Below the pieces are notes generated by a model, which saw only the letters and a list, made by a program, of their open reading frames with translations, did not search any database and was not told the origin of the DNA. Source: Sphingomonas sp. AR_OL41 (GTDB taxonomy: Bacteria; Pseudomonadota; Alphaproteobacteria; Sphingomonadales; Sphingomonadaceae). From it: a stretch of DNA of 47,684 nt. The translations under genes and the position numbers were made by a program. Position 1 is the first letter of the stretch, and each line of letters opens with the position of its first letter. Positions 24,268-33,561 of the stretch are shown here, one piece after another. Location: contig NZ_JARYTI010000038.1 of NCBI RefSeq assembly GCF_029911635.1, positions 1-47,684 of the forward strand. Reading direction: 5' to 3'.

Positions 24268-26643
24268 ATGATCATGCAGCAACGCACGCCCGCATTGGTA
24301 CGCCTCGCGGCGACGGCCTCTGCGCTGGCGCTCGCGATGAGCGCCGCCGGCGGCGCCTGGGCGCAGGCCGCGCCAGCCCAGCCACCGGCGCCGGCCGCCG
24401 ATGACACCGAGACCACGACGGCCGACATCGTCGTCAAGGGGCGTTTCGTCGATACCGGCGCGACCAGCGCAACCAAGCTCGACATCCGCGTGCTCGACAC
24501 CCCGTTCAGCGTCGATTCCTATAACGGCAACTTCCTGAAGGCGATCGAGACGACCAACGTCTCTGACCTCTACAAATACATGACCGGCATCCAGCGCGCC
24601 GGCAACACCGGCTACGACATCACCTTTCGCGGCTTCAAGACCTCGGGTAACGATCGCAACGCGATCCTGACCGACGGCCTGCCTGGCCTGTCGGTGCGCT
24701 TCGGTTCACCGCCGACGATCGGCACCGAGCGTATCGAGCTGGTCAAAGGCGCGACCTCGGTGCTGTACGGCCAGGCGCAGCCTGGCGGCTTCATCAATAT
24801 CATCACGAAGAAGCCGAAAGCGACCGCCGCCTATCAGGTCGAGCTCAAAGGCTTTACCGGCGCCGGCACCTATGGCCGCGCGATCGGCTATCTGCCGTCG
24901 ATCGACTTCACCGGGCCGATCACCTCGGACGGCTCGGTGCTTTACCGGGTCGTCGCCGAGGCCGGCTACAGCCGTGGCTTTCGCACCGACTCCTACGAAA
25001 AGCCGATCTACATAGCGCCGAGTCTGACCTGGAAGATCGACAGCCGCACCGATATTACCCTGCAGGGCGAATATCGCCGCGATAAATCACATTACGACAC
25101 CTATCTCGTCGCGCCCAATCGCGACGTGTCGCTGATTGCGCCGATCAACACCACCTATCAGGAGCCGAACGATTACCTGCTCGAGCGCGGCTATATCGGT
25201 ACCGTGCTCGCCCATCACGATTTCAGCGACAAGGCGAAGTTCAATATCAGCTACCGCTATGTCGACCATTTCGACACCCAGCTGAACTTCGACGTCAACG
25301 GGTTCAAGGCCGCGACGCCCGCGAATCCGACCGCGCCGCTGACAACACTGACGCGCCGCGCGCGCGGCCAGATCAACAAACGAACTTACAGCTTCGTCGA
25401 TGCCAATTTCGACTTCAAATTCGACACTTTCGGCATCCGTCACACGCTCCTGATCGGTGGTGGCGGAGGACAGGAAACGGCGAGCCTCGACCGAACACAA
25501 TTCTATAACTGCACGACCGCGTGCACTTCGCTCGACGTCAACATCAACAATCCGGTGATCGGCTCCGCGCCACCGCTGACAAGCTTTCCGCTGGACACAA
25601 GCTCGTCACTCGCCAACCTGACGTGGCGCTTCACCACGCAAAATTCGATCGGCGTCTATGCATCTGATCTGATCGAGTTCGGGGATATGTTCAAGGCAAT
25701 GGTCGGCGTACGATACGCCGACGAACACCAGACGATCCAAGACCTGCGTACGCCCAACGGCGTGCAGTACAAGCATGACCGCAAGACGCTCCCGCTGGCT
25801 GGCCTGATCTTCGAACCGACCCGCCAGATCAGCTTCTATGCCAGCTACGCCACATCGTTCGTGCCGACCGCAGCGGCGTCGCAGGACGTGTTCGGGCTCA
25901 ATCCCTTCGTGCCAACCTATGCCCAATCCTATGAAGGCGGTGCGAAGATGGAGCTGTTCAACCACCGCCTCAACATCACGATGGCCTATTTCGACATCGA
26001 GAAGCAGAACACGCTCAACACCACGACCTGCCTGACGCTCGTACAGCTCAACGCGGCGATCGCGGCGGGCACGATCACCGTCCCGTCCAACGCTCCGCGC
26101 GCCGCCAATGGTGACCTCATACCTGGAACAGGCACCTGTTCCGACCAGATCGGCAAGGAACGGTCGCGCGGCTTCGAGATCGAACTCAATGCTTCGCCGC
26201 TGCCGGGCTGGACCATCACCGGCGGCTATGCACATACCAAGGCGCGGGTCGTCTCGGCCAATGCCAAGCTGCCCTACCAGGCCGGTGCGCGCGAGACCAA
26301 CTCGCCCGACGATGCGCTCAACTTCTGGACGCGCTACGATTTCCAGGGCGGCGCGCTGGACAATCTGGGCGTGGGCTTCGGCGTCTCTTACATCGGCAAG
26401 CGCGTCGGCTTCCTGCCGCCATCGGCATCCGATCCACGCCCCGAAAACGGCACCATGCCGCTTCCGGCCTATGCCACGGTCGATCTTGGTCTCTACTACA
26501 AACTCAAGAATATCGACCTTACCTTCAAGGTCACCAATCTGTTCGACAAGCGCTATATCGAGAGCGCGGGCTTCACCGGCGACATCAATCTGGTCCCCGG
26601 CACCCCGCGGCTGCTGACCGCGACGGCGCGCATCCACTTCTAG
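24268..26643 (+). CDS. TonB-dependent siderophore-type receptor
   Basis: 791 residues; GGGGAG eight bases before the ATG at 24268. The signal peptide ends near GGAWAQAA. A Pro-rich spacer is followed by a plug domain with LDTPFSVDSYNGNFLKA, FRGFKTSG, and LVKGATSVLYGQAQPGGFINIITKKP, the signature of siderophore receptors of the FhuA/FpvA group. A 22-strand barrel follows, ending with the aromatic terminal strand RLLTATARIHF. Short cysteine pairs (YNCTTACTS; TTCL and GTCSD) may lock extracellular loops. There is no N-terminal STN domain, so it does not signal to a FecR. A strong terminator follows. Flanking PstS-like proteins and the TctC-LuxR gene suggest a dedicated ligand route from surface to periplasm. 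Confidence 0.93.
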   Translation: MIMQQRTPALVRLAATASALALAMSAAGGAWAQAAPAQPPAPAADDTETTTADIVVKGRFVDTGATSATKLDIRVLDTPFSVDSYNGNFLKAIETTNVSDLYKYMTGIQRAGNTGYDITFRGFKTSGNDRNAILTDGLPGLSVRFGSPPTIGTERIELVKGATSVLYGQAQPGGFINIITKKPKATAAYQVELKGFTGAGTYGRAIGYLPSIDFTGPITSDGSVLYRVVAEAGYSRGFRTDSYEKPIYIAPSLTWKIDSRTDITLQGEYRRDKSHYDTYLVAPNRDVSLIAPINTTYQEPNDYLLERGYIGTVLAHHDFSDKAKFNISYRYVDHFDTQLNFDVNGFKAATPANPTAPLTTLTRRARGQINKRTYSFVDANFDFKFDTFGIRHTLLIGGGGGQETASLDRTQFYNCTTACTSLDVNINNPVIGSAPPLTSFPLDTSSSLANLTWRFTTQNSIGVYASDLIEFGDMFKAMVGVRYADEHQTIQDLRTPNGVQYKHDRKTLPLAGLIFEPTRQISFYASYATSFVPTAAASQDVFGLNPFVPTYAQSYEGGAKMELFNHRLNITMAYFDIEKQNTLNTTTCLTLVQLNAAIAAGTITVPSNAPRAANGDLIPGTGTCSDQIGKERSRGFEIELNASPLPGWTITGGYAHTKARVVSANAKLPYQAGARETNSPDDALNFWTRYDFQGGALDNLGVGFGVSYIGKRVGFLPPSASDPRPENGTMPLPAYATVDLGLYYKLKNIDLTFKVTNLFDKRYIESAGFTGDINLVPGTPRLLTATARIHF

Positions 26644-26667
26644 GTTCCCTTCCCCGGGAATGCTGAT

Positions 26668-26698
26668 GGGCGCCGCGGCTTACGCGGCGCCCTTTTTT
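26668..26698 (+). terminator. Intrinsic terminator after the siderophore-type receptor
   Basis: A perfect 10-bp stem, GGGCGCCGCG (26668-26677) and CGCGGCGCCC (26683-26692), with loop GCTTA and six T residues. It lies 25 bases after the receptor stop. Confidence 0.93.
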
Positions 26699-26853
26699 CG
26701 TGGGGCGCGGACGCCCACAGACCACGACAGAAATCCTTCGTCTTGGCAGCGCCGCTTCCGATATCCGAGGTCGCGCGCGCCGAACAGCATCGGGGTTTGG
26801 CGGGCGCGACGAGAGGCAGAATGAGTGTGCGCGGGAAGACCCCGTTCTAGCAC

Positions 26854-26886
26854 AAAAATGGCGCGGCTCCGGATGGGAGCCGCGCC
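26854..26886 (-). terminator. Intrinsic terminator of the minus-strand PstS-like gene
   Basis: A perfect 11-bp stem, GGCGCGGCTCC (26860-26870) and GGAGCCGCGCC (26876-26886), with a five-base loop. On the minus strand it is followed by ATTTTTG, starting 25 bases past the stop at 26912. The 155 bases between the two terminators contain no gene that I can support. Confidence 0.9.
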
Positions 26887-26911
26887 TCACAGGCCCGGAA
26901 GGGCGGACCGG

Positions 26912-27997
26912 TTACATCGTGGCGAGTTTGGCCAGCTCTTCCTTCACCACCTGCGGCTGCAGCGGGATATAGACGCCGTCGTTCGACACCTGCTGTTGGC
27001 CCTCGCGGCTCAGCACCGCCTTGAGGAACTCGCGCACCTTGGGCGCGAGCGTCGTGCCGGGCTTGTGGTTTACGTAGATGTAGACGTAGCGCGCCAGCGG
27101 ATAGCTATGGTCATAGACCGACTGGGTGGTCGGCAGGACGCACTTGCCGCCCGGCTCCTCTGACAGCGGCATGACCTTGGTGTAAGGCTGAACATTGGCC
27201 ATCAGCGCATAGGTCAGACCGCCGGGATGGTCGCGCATGTCCTCGGCGGCAACGGTGAAGGCATGAGTGAAGCCGCGGCCTTTGGTGAACTGGATCCCCT
27301 GACGGTAGTCACCCATCTTCATCACACGGATCTTGAAATACCATTCGATCCCGTTGGGCGATTTCAGGCCATAAAGGTGGATCGGTCGGTCCGCCCATGC
27401 ACCGGTTGCGCCCAGCTGGCCCCAGGTCGTGATTTCCTTGCCGCCACGATTGTGCGTCGTCGAGTAAATGTCGTCGAGTTGCTGCAGGCTGAGACAGTTG
27501 ATCGGGTTGTCCTTGTCGACCATGATGATCGAGGCGGCCGTTTTGCCAAGCGAACCCACACTGCCGGTCGCCACGCGGAACGGCGTCGCGTCGTAACCGT
27601 ATTTAGCGCGGAACGCCTCGGCCTCGGCCGGCAGCAGCTCGCGGCCGACAGGGGCGAGCTCGGCGATCGCGTTGGTCAGCGCCGGGCCACCCGATCCGGA
27701 AGCGCGAGCCTCCATATCGACGCTGAGCCGGGGATAGGCCTTGCGCATCATCTTGACCCAGCCGAGCGTCATCTCGTCCATCACGTCGGCGCCGACGACG
27801 TGCAGCTCTTCCTCGGGCTGGACGTCGACCGGACCCGGGACCCATACCGGAATGCTGGGATCGGGCTTCAGATTATGTTCGCGCTTCGCATATTTCAGTC
27901 CCGCAGCCGGACTGAGCGCGATCAGGGCGGCGCCGAGCGCGACGCCTGCAGTGGTGGCGAGCGTACCGGTTCGGCGCGAGAAGGTCAGTCTGGGCAT
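26912..27997 (-). CDS. PstS-like periplasmic binding protein (orphan)
   Basis: 361 residues. The ATG at 27997 is chosen for GGAGAGG eight bases upstream; the frame continues open to 28591 but that part is not coding-like. It has an N-terminal signal or anchor (about 10-30), then VDVQPEEELHVVGADVMDEMTLGWVKMMRKAYPRLSVDMEARASGSGGPALT. The second lobe has ASIIMVDKDNPINCLSLQQLDDIYS and TWGQLGATGAWADRPIHLYGLKSPNGIEWYF, and the protein closes YPLARYVYIYVNHKPG, LKAVLSREGQQQVSNDGVYIPL. Of the five PstS-like proteins it keeps the best ASGSGG loop, the position that binds phosphate oxygens in PstS. It is divergent from another PstS-like gene across site B and ends in a strong terminator. Confidence 0.87.
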   Translation of the reverse strand: MPRLTFSRRTGTLATTAGVALGAALIALSPAAGLKYAKREHNLKPDPSIPVWVPGPVDVQPEEELHVVGADVMDEMTLGWVKMMRKAYPRLSVDMEARASGSGGPALTNAIAELAPVGRELLPAEAEAFRAKYGYDATPFRVATGSVGSLGKTAASIIMVDKDNPINCLSLQQLDDIYSTTHNRGGKEITTWGQLGATGAWADRPIHLYGLKSPNGIEWYFKIRVMKMGDYRQGIQFTKGRGFTHAFTVAAEDMRDHPGGLTYALMANVQPYTKVMPLSEEPGGKCVLPTTQSVYDHSYPLARYVYIYVNHKPGTTLAPKVREFLKAVLSREGQQQVSNDGVYIPLQPQVVKEELAKLATM

Positions 27998-28101
27998 GGC
28001 GCGTTCCTCTCCATTTCGTGACGTGCCGGCGCGCATGCCGGCCCTCGCCAGAAAGACTAGGCGGATCGCGCCGACCGGCAATGCGCCCAGTGCCTCAAGG
28101 C

Positions 28102-28119
28102 ATCCGTCAAACGGCGTAT
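28102..28119 (+). promoter_or_regulatory. Shared 18-bp near-palindrome, site B
   Basis: ATCCGTCAAACGGCGTAT (15/18 identical to site A, all differences being transitions). It lies between divergent PstS-like genes, 104 bases from the ATG at 27997 and 55 bases before the ATG at 28175. Distance and downstream GGCGCCG match those of site A. Confidence 0.5.
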
Positions 28120-28174
28120 GGCGCCGAGGGCGGGAGGCGGCGCTATCGTCGGCGAGGATGATGAGGGCGAGACG

Positions 28175-29164
28175 ATGATCGGAAAGCGCGGAACATGCTT
28201 GATCGCCGCGGCGCTTTTGCTTGGAGCGGCGGTGCCGGGCGCATCGCGGACCGGTAGCGCTCCAAAGATCCTCGGCGCGCTGGTACCCGCATGGCTCGCC
28301 GGGTTCGCACGCGCCGAGCCTGTCACGACAATCGTGGTGCCGCCGCCTTATGGCCCGCCGCAGGGCAAGCTCGATCCGGCGTTGCAGGCGTTCCTCGACG
28401 GGCGCCGCGACATGGCTTTCCTGACCCGCGACATGGCCGAGGCGGACCGCAGCGCGTTTCGCCATGCGCATCATGGCGAGCCGGTGGTACTGGCGGTGGC
28501 GGGCGGTGCCTGGCACCGCTTCGGTTATGTCGATCCGGTGGTGGTCATCGTCAACGTCGCCAATCCGGTGCGTGCGCTGAGCTTCCGCCAATTGGACGCA
28601 CTGCTGTCGGAGACCCGCTGGCGCGGGGGTGCCGCACCGGCCGACTGGGGCGAGCTAGGCGTGCCCGGCTGGCGCGGCAAGGCGATCCATGTCGTCGGCG
28701 GCGATGGCTGGTCGGGCGAGGAGTCTGCGCGGGAGCTTACAATCAGGCGACGCGTGCTAAGCGTCGGCGGTCAGGTCGGGCGGTGGCGGATGGTGCCGGG
28801 TTCGGGCGGTGAGGACGAGGTCGTGGCACGAGTCGGGTCAGACCCGCAGGCGATCGGCTTCACCGGTTTCGGCCATTTGTCGACCGGCGTGCGCACCGTG
28901 GCGATTGGCACAGATGCACGACGGCCGGAACGCCCGACGCGCGCGGCAATCGCCTCCGGTGCCTATCCGCTCGCGCGCAGCGTGGATCTGGTGATGGCGC
29001 GCGATGCGCAAGGATGTCTTGACCCGGTAGTCGCGCGTTTCGCGAGTTGGCTGGTCGGACCCGAAGGTCAGGCAATCGTCCGTCACCAGGGCGTGTTCCT
29101 GCCGCTCAACCTGCGACAACGGAACGAGGCGCGCCGTATATTACGCGCGCCATGCAGGCTGTGA
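28175..29164 (+). CDS. PstS-like periplasmic binding protein (orphan)
   Basis: 329 residues from the ATG at 28175 (GAGGGCGAG upstream); an ATG at 28118 in the same frame lies inside site B and would precede the signal peptide. The signal peptide (about 1-25) is followed by a first lobe with a proline-rich loop, VVPPPYGPPQGKLDP, in place of the Ser/Gly anion loop, then FLTRDMAEADR, the second lobe VVVIVNVANPVRALSFRQLDALLSETRWRGG and WGELGVPGWRGKAIHVVGGDGWSGEES. It closes YPLARSVDLVMARD, FASWLVGPEGQAIVRHQGVFLPLN. The loss of the anion loop argues against phosphate. It is convergent with the TonB receptor gene at 29287. Confidence 0.83.
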   Translation: MIGKRGTCLIAAALLLGAAVPGASRTGSAPKILGALVPAWLAGFARAEPVTTIVVPPPYGPPQGKLDPALQAFLDGRRDMAFLTRDMAEADRSAFRHAHHGEPVVLAVAGGAWHRFGYVDPVVVIVNVANPVRALSFRQLDALLSETRWRGGAAPADWGELGVPGWRGKAIHVVGGDGWSGEESARELTIRRRVLSVGGQVGRWRMVPGSGGEDEVVARVGSDPQAIGFTGFGHLSTGVRTVAIGTDARRPERPTRAAIASGAYPLARSVDLVMARDAQGCLDPVVARFASWLVGPEGQAIVRHQGVFLPLNLRQRNEARRILRAPCRL

Positions 29165-29216
29165 CGTGATCGGTCGGACCCGCCGTTGAGATTCGACAAG
29201 CCGGCAGAACGCATCT

Positions 29217-29250
29217 CGGCCGCGTGAAGGTTGTCCCTCACGCGGCCGAT
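29217..29250. terminator. Strong hairpin between convergent genes
   Basis: A perfect 12-bp stem, TCGGCCGCGTGA and TCACGCGGCCGA, with a ten-base loop, in the 122-base gap between the plus-strand PstS-like gene and the minus-strand receptor gene. Neither side has a clear T run, so if it terminates transcription it may act in both directions, weakly or with Rho. Confidence 0.6.
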
Positions 29251-29286
29251 ACCCCCTTGGTGCGCCGCCAGGGCAGCGGTGCCTCG

Positions 29287-32200
29287 CTAGAATTTTATCG
29301 AAGCCTGGACATAACCCAGCCGCCCGATCGGCCCGTAGGTCGAAACGTCTGCGGTATTGTCGGTATACGCCGCGCTCGGCGTGTACACATTGGTCGAGAT
29401 CGGCGGCATCCGGTTGAAGACATTGTTGACGCCGACCGCGATCGAGAAGCCCTTGGGCGTGCCGTCGCGATCCTTTGCCGTATAGGCGAGGCGCAGGTCG
29501 AATGTGGTGTAGGGCTTGATCCGTCCGGCGAACGCGGTCGGCGGCGTGCGGGCGGCATTGGTCTCATAGGTGATGCCCCCCGCCCCGAGATCACTCACTG
29601 CCGAGATATAGGTGTTGGCAATTGTCAGGTCTACGTCGTGATAGTTCCAATTGAGGCTGGTGTAGGAGCGAAACTTGGGCAGCGTACCCTGCACGCCGGT
29701 GCCGCCATTGGTCGCTGTGCCGGCATATTCGTAGAATTTCTGGCTCGGCAGCGCCTGGAACTTGTAGCTGAGAAACACGGCCATGATCGAATTGAATGAG
29801 AAGGTTCCTGCGTTCGGCGTTGGCAGGCTGTAGTCGATCGTGCCGTTGAGCGTGCGCACCCGTATGCCGCCGAGATTGGTGAAGCGGTCGATGGCGTAGA
29901 CATTATTGTAATTGGCCGGATCGGCGGCGAGATAGGTGCGCAGGTCGCCGGGGTTGGTGAACGGCGTTGCGCCGGGCGAGCCGGGGAAATTGCCCTTCGC
30001 GATGTTACCGGCGAAAAGGGAGGCCGAGCCGAGCTGATTGACGTCGAGGAAGATGTTGCTGAACCCGATGCCGCCGGGCAGCCCGGTTTCCTTGACGAAG
30101 GAATAGTCGATGCCAAACCGCAGGTGTGGGACGAAGCTCGGCTTGAATACCACACCGAGCGAATAGGACGTTGCCCGCGCCGGCTGCAGCCCGGGATTGA
30201 CCCCGTCCTCAACCGGCGAGAGTCCGGCGGGCAGGCCGGGAAAGGCGGCCGGGATGATGCCCGGGCCGGCCTGGCGGAAATTGACCGGGCCATATTCCTG
30301 ATAGAGCGGTGGGGCGGTGAACGATTTGGAGAAGGTGCCGCGGATCGTCAGCCCATTGTCGATCGGCTGCCAGAAGAAGCCGATTTTGGGCACGGTAGAA
30401 TTGCCGGCGTCGCTGTATTTTTCATGACGCACCGCACCGATCAGGTCGAATTCGTGCAGACCGGGTACGTTGAAGTCCTCGCCAGTGATAGGTACGCGCA
30501 CCTCGACGAATTCGGACGAGATGGTGCGACTGTTCTGCCCGCGCGATCCGGCCGTGGCACTGGTGCACTGGACGGGAAAGGGGTCGGCCGACTGACCGCC
30601 ATTCCAAGTCACCGCATTGGCGGTGAAACTGCCGCCATCGTTGCAGTAATTGGGGTCGGCATGGACATAGCCATTGGGGTCAGTGATGCCGTATAGCGAT
30701 TCCTTGCGATAGGCTCCGCCGAACGCGACCGCGAGCTTCCCGCCTGGCAGCTCGGCGAGCACGCCTGTAATCTTGCCGTCGAACGAGTCGAGCTTGCTGC
30801 CTGCATGGATCTGCTCGGTGCCGAAGATGTAGCCGAGCGTCGTACGGTTCGGGCTTCGCGACAGCACATCGAGCGCGGGCACGATGACGGTGCCGCTGTT
30901 GGTCGAGAAATTGGCAAACACCTTGCTGAACGCGCCACCCGCCACGGCATTGCCGTTGGCATCATAACCCCCCGCAATGGCTGGGCCCAGGTTGGGCGTG
31001 AAGATCACGTTCTTCTGCAACTGGGTCAGTGTGCTGACGCTGTGCACATAGGCGGCTTCCCAATGCCAGGACGGGCCGATCAAGCGCAGTTCGCCCTTGA
31101 ATCCGGCTGTGAGGCGCAGGCTTTCGGTGTGGTTGAAATATTGCTTGGGGTCGGCCGTGCTGCCGAAGGTCACGCCGCCCAGCGCGCCGGCGACCGGGTT
31201 GAACGGTGAGTTCTGCGGCAACGTAACACCGGCTGTCATAGGCTTGAACTGGGTGAAGCTGCGATTGTCGGACAGTTGAGCGTCGCCGAAGAAAACCAGG
31301 TCGTCGCCGATCAGTTTCAGGTTGATGCTGGCATCGAAGGCCTTCTGCTCCTGGGCGAGCAGCAGTGTCTGATACTGCGACAGATCGTAAGTGCCGCCGA
31401 TGCCGGTGCCGGCGACCAGGGTATTGCTATTGGCGGTCGCCGGACTCGTCTGCGCGGAGGTGACCGTCGGTGTGTTGACATAGGTCCCGTTGGCGATCAG
31501 CGCAGCGAAGTTGGGCGCGGTGGCGAGAATGCCGGTCGGGTTGCGAGACGCAGCCGAGGCCAGGCCCGGCGCAAGCACGCCGAACTGGCCACCCGTTACG
31601 ACGCTGCCCGGCACCGCGGTCGCGGTGCTGTAGAAGGGCGAGGTGAAGCTGCGCTGGTTCTGGTAGAGCGGATCGCTCTTGAGCCAGCTCCCAGCGAGCG
31701 TGATGTTGAAGCCGTCGGTAAAATTGTGCCCGACAACGAAATTGGCGCTGCGCTCCTTGTAGCCATCGGCGAAGCCCAGCCGGCCGTCGACCGACAGGCC
31801 TTCATAATCGCTCTTGAGGATGAAATTGATCACGCCGCCAACCGCGTCGGAGCCGTAGATCGCCGAAGCGCCATCGGTCAGCACCTCGACCCGCTCGATC
31901 GCGGCCGCCGGAATCTGGGCCAAGTCGACAAACACCTTGCCGCCCATGCCGGCAATCGGATTGACTGCCATGCGCCGACCATTGACCAGCACCAGCGTGT
32001 CAAGGTTGCGCAGCTGCGCCTGCGAGCCGCCGGCGGTGTTCTGGTTAGTATTGTTGGCGTTGCTGTTGCCGGTGTTGCTGCGTCCGGCGAAGGACGGAAT
32101 CTGCTTACGCACCAGCTCGAGGACATTATTGTCCACGCCGCCGCGCTTGATCTCCTCGGCCCCGATGGTGGTTACCGGCACGGCGACCTGGTCGGGCGTG

Positions 32201-32391
32201 GTGGGCAGAGCAGATCCGGTGACCACAATGTCTGGCTGGGTCGCGGGCGCAGCCTGGTCATCGGGCGCGGCCGGCGGCGGTGCCGCAGGCGTAGTCTGCG
32301 CGTGAGCCGGCGGCGCGAACAGCAGCATGCCGGAGGCGAGCGCGGTCGTCAGCGAAAGCCCGGTGCGAGCCCGCTTCGTTACGTCAGTCAT
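29287..32391 (-). CDS. TonB-dependent receptor (sphingomonad type)
   Basis: 1034 residues; the ATG at 32391 has AAGGAGGGG eight bases upstream, while the frame to 32691 runs into the neighbouring gene. The signal peptide ends at PPAHAQ. A TonB-box/plug start PDIVVTGSALP is followed by LRNLDTLVLVNGRRM and IERVEVLTDGASAIYGSDAVGGVINFIL. The barrel is large, ending GYVQASIKF with the terminal Phe. An Asn-rich stretch (SNTGNSNANNTNQNT, about residues 112-126) lies in the plug. There is no STN domain. It is the last gene of a minus-strand series: regulator, kinase, Cache-like protein, propeller, receptor. The plug type is common among carbohydrate or peptide receptors; substrate unknown. Confidence 0.93.
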   Translation of the reverse strand: MTDVTKRARTGLSLTTALASGMLLFAPPAHAQTTPAAPPPAAPDDQAAPATQPDIVVTGSALPTTPDQVAVPVTTIGAEEIKRGGVDNNVLELVRKQIPSFAGRSNTGNSNANNTNQNTAGGSQAQLRNLDTLVLVNGRRMAVNPIAGMGGKVFVDLAQIPAAAIERVEVLTDGASAIYGSDAVGGVINFILKSDYEGLSVDGRLGFADGYKERSANFVVGHNFTDGFNITLAGSWLKSDPLYQNQRSFTSPFYSTATAVPGSVVTGGQFGVLAPGLASAASRNPTGILATAPNFAALIANGTYVNTPTVTSAQTSPATANSNTLVAGTGIGGTYDLSQYQTLLLAQEQKAFDASINLKLIGDDLVFFGDAQLSDNRSFTQFKPMTAGVTLPQNSPFNPVAGALGGVTFGSTADPKQYFNHTESLRLTAGFKGELRLIGPSWHWEAAYVHSVSTLTQLQKNVIFTPNLGPAIAGGYDANGNAVAGGAFSKVFANFSTNSGTVIVPALDVLSRSPNRTTLGYIFGTEQIHAGSKLDSFDGKITGVLAELPGGKLAVAFGGAYRKESLYGITDPNGYVHADPNYCNDGGSFTANAVTWNGGQSADPFPVQCTSATAGSRGQNSRTISSEFVEVRVPITGEDFNVPGLHEFDLIGAVRHEKYSDAGNSTVPKIGFFWQPIDNGLTIRGTFSKSFTAPPLYQEYGPVNFRQAGPGIIPAAFPGLPAGLSPVEDGVNPGLQPARATSYSLGVVFKPSFVPHLRFGIDYSFVKETGLPGGIGFSNIFLDVNQLGSASLFAGNIAKGNFPGSPGATPFTNPGDLRTYLAADPANYNNVYAIDRFTNLGGIRVRTLNGTIDYSLPTPNAGTFSFNSIMAVFLSYKFQALPSQKFYEYAGTATNGGTGVQGTLPKFRSYTSLNWNYHDVDLTIANTYISAVSDLGAGGITYETNAARTPPTAFAGRIKPYTTFDLRLAYTAKDRDGTPKGFSIAVGVNNVFNRMPPISTNVYTPSAAYTDNTADVSTYGPIGRLGYVQASIKF

Positions 32392-32458
32392 GTTTCCAAC
32401 CCCTCCTTGGTTGTGTCCCGCGCCAGTGTCTCCCGCCGTCGGGACGTTTACGCCGCGC

Positions 32459-33529
32459 TCAGCGCGGCGCGATATCGAACCACAATAGCTTGCCCATCGC
32501 CTTGCTCTCGCCGGGCGAGGCCGCAATCCACAACCGGCTATGGTCGGGATCGACGATGGCGGTCTTCGCGCCTGGCAGCGTAGCGACGTGCGCGGCGTCG
32601 CGATACTTGTCGGCGCTGTCCTGCTCGACAACCAGCGTGTAACCCTCGCCGCCCGCGACAAAGACACGGCGCGTCGCGGCGTCCCAGACAACCTGGTCGG
32701 TGCGCTCGGGCGCCTTGAATTCGGCGACCGTGGCGCCGGTGTCGGCGTTGAGGACGAGCAGCTTGCCGGGCTTGCGCGTCACCACGAACAAGCGATGCGT
32801 GGCTTCATCATAGGCGACCGGCGCATTCTGCTCGGCTTCCTTGATGTGCCACTGGGCCGTCACCTTACCCGTGTTCTTGTCGATCACCGCGAGATAGTTC
32901 TTGTCGGTGACGTTGATGAAGATGCGCGAGCCGTTCTGCTCGATCGCCAGCGCCTCGACATGGTCGGCATCGAAATGCACGGACTTGAGGATCTTGCCGG
33001 TCGCCGGATCGAGCTCGATCAGGTTTGAATCCTTCTGCGGCACGTCCTTGCCGCCGGTCACCACCCAGATATGTTTCGACTGTGCATCATAGCCGATCGA
33101 GTCCGCGCCCACGGGCAACTTGTAGGTGCGCTTGACCCGCAGCGTGTCGGCATCGAGCACGGTCGAGGGCTTCTCACCATCGATCACCAGCATCTCGTTG
33201 GTGCCAGGCATGTAGAACAGGCTGTGCGGCGCGCCGTAACCCGGGATGCGCTTGATCAGCGCACCGGTGAGGCGGTCGAGCACTTCAACTTCATGGAACT
33301 CCTCGCCCGCGAGGAACAGCTTGTTGTCCCTGGTGTCGATGGCGAAGTGGTCGAAGTCACCGGTATAACCAGGAAAATCGGTCGAGCCGGCGAGCTTCAG
33401 CGGGGCCGGGCCGCCGGCATCGCTGGTGTTGACCACGGCGCCATTGTCGGCCGGGGCCGTCTTGGCGCAGCCGGTGAGCCCGAGTGTCGCGAGTGTGGCG
33501 GTGAGCAGCAAATGGGTCTTCAGCGTCAT
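32459..33529 (-). CDS. YncE-type beta-propeller lipoprotein
   Basis: 356 residues. The ATG at 33529 has GGAGAG upstream. Lipobox GLTGC (Cys21). About seven propeller repeats follow, for example DHFAIDTRDNKLFLAGEEFHEVEVLD, PATGKILKSVHFDADHVEALAIEQNGSRIFINV and YDEATHRLFVVTRKPGKLLVLN. It is a paralogue of the propeller at 7654-8706 in length, lipobox and repeat type. It lies 67 bases upstream of the receptor start and 32 bases downstream of the Cache-like gene, so the three are probably one transcript. A role at the periplasmic face of the receptor, such as ligand capture, is inferred from position only. Confidence 0.85.
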   Translation of the reverse strand: MTLKTHLLLTATLATLGLTGCAKTAPADNGAVVNTSDAGGPAPLKLAGSTDFPGYTGDFDHFAIDTRDNKLFLAGEEFHEVEVLDRLTGALIKRIPGYGAPHSLFYMPGTNEMLVIDGEKPSTVLDADTLRVKRTYKLPVGADSIGYDAQSKHIWVVTGGKDVPQKDSNLIELDPATGKILKSVHFDADHVEALAIEQNGSRIFINVTDKNYLAVIDKNTGKVTAQWHIKEAEQNAPVAYDEATHRLFVVTRKPGKLLVLNADTGATVAEFKAPERTDQVVWDAATRRVFVAGGEGYTLVVEQDSADKYRDAAHVATLPGAKTAIVDPDHSRLWIAASPGESKAMGKLLWFDIAPR

Positions 33530-33561
33530 GAAGGAATCTCTCCGAACGGAATAGCGGCGCA

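Noticed and set aside
28000..28591. Open frame extending the PstS-like gene 26912-27997 upstream by about 200 codons
   Set aside because: It precedes the signal peptide, overlaps the divergent gene and site B, and a good ribosome binding site supports the start at 27997.
32392..32691. N-terminal extension of the receptor gene 29287-32391
   Set aside because: It overlaps the propeller gene in another frame and precedes a clear signal peptide with its own AGGAGGGG site.
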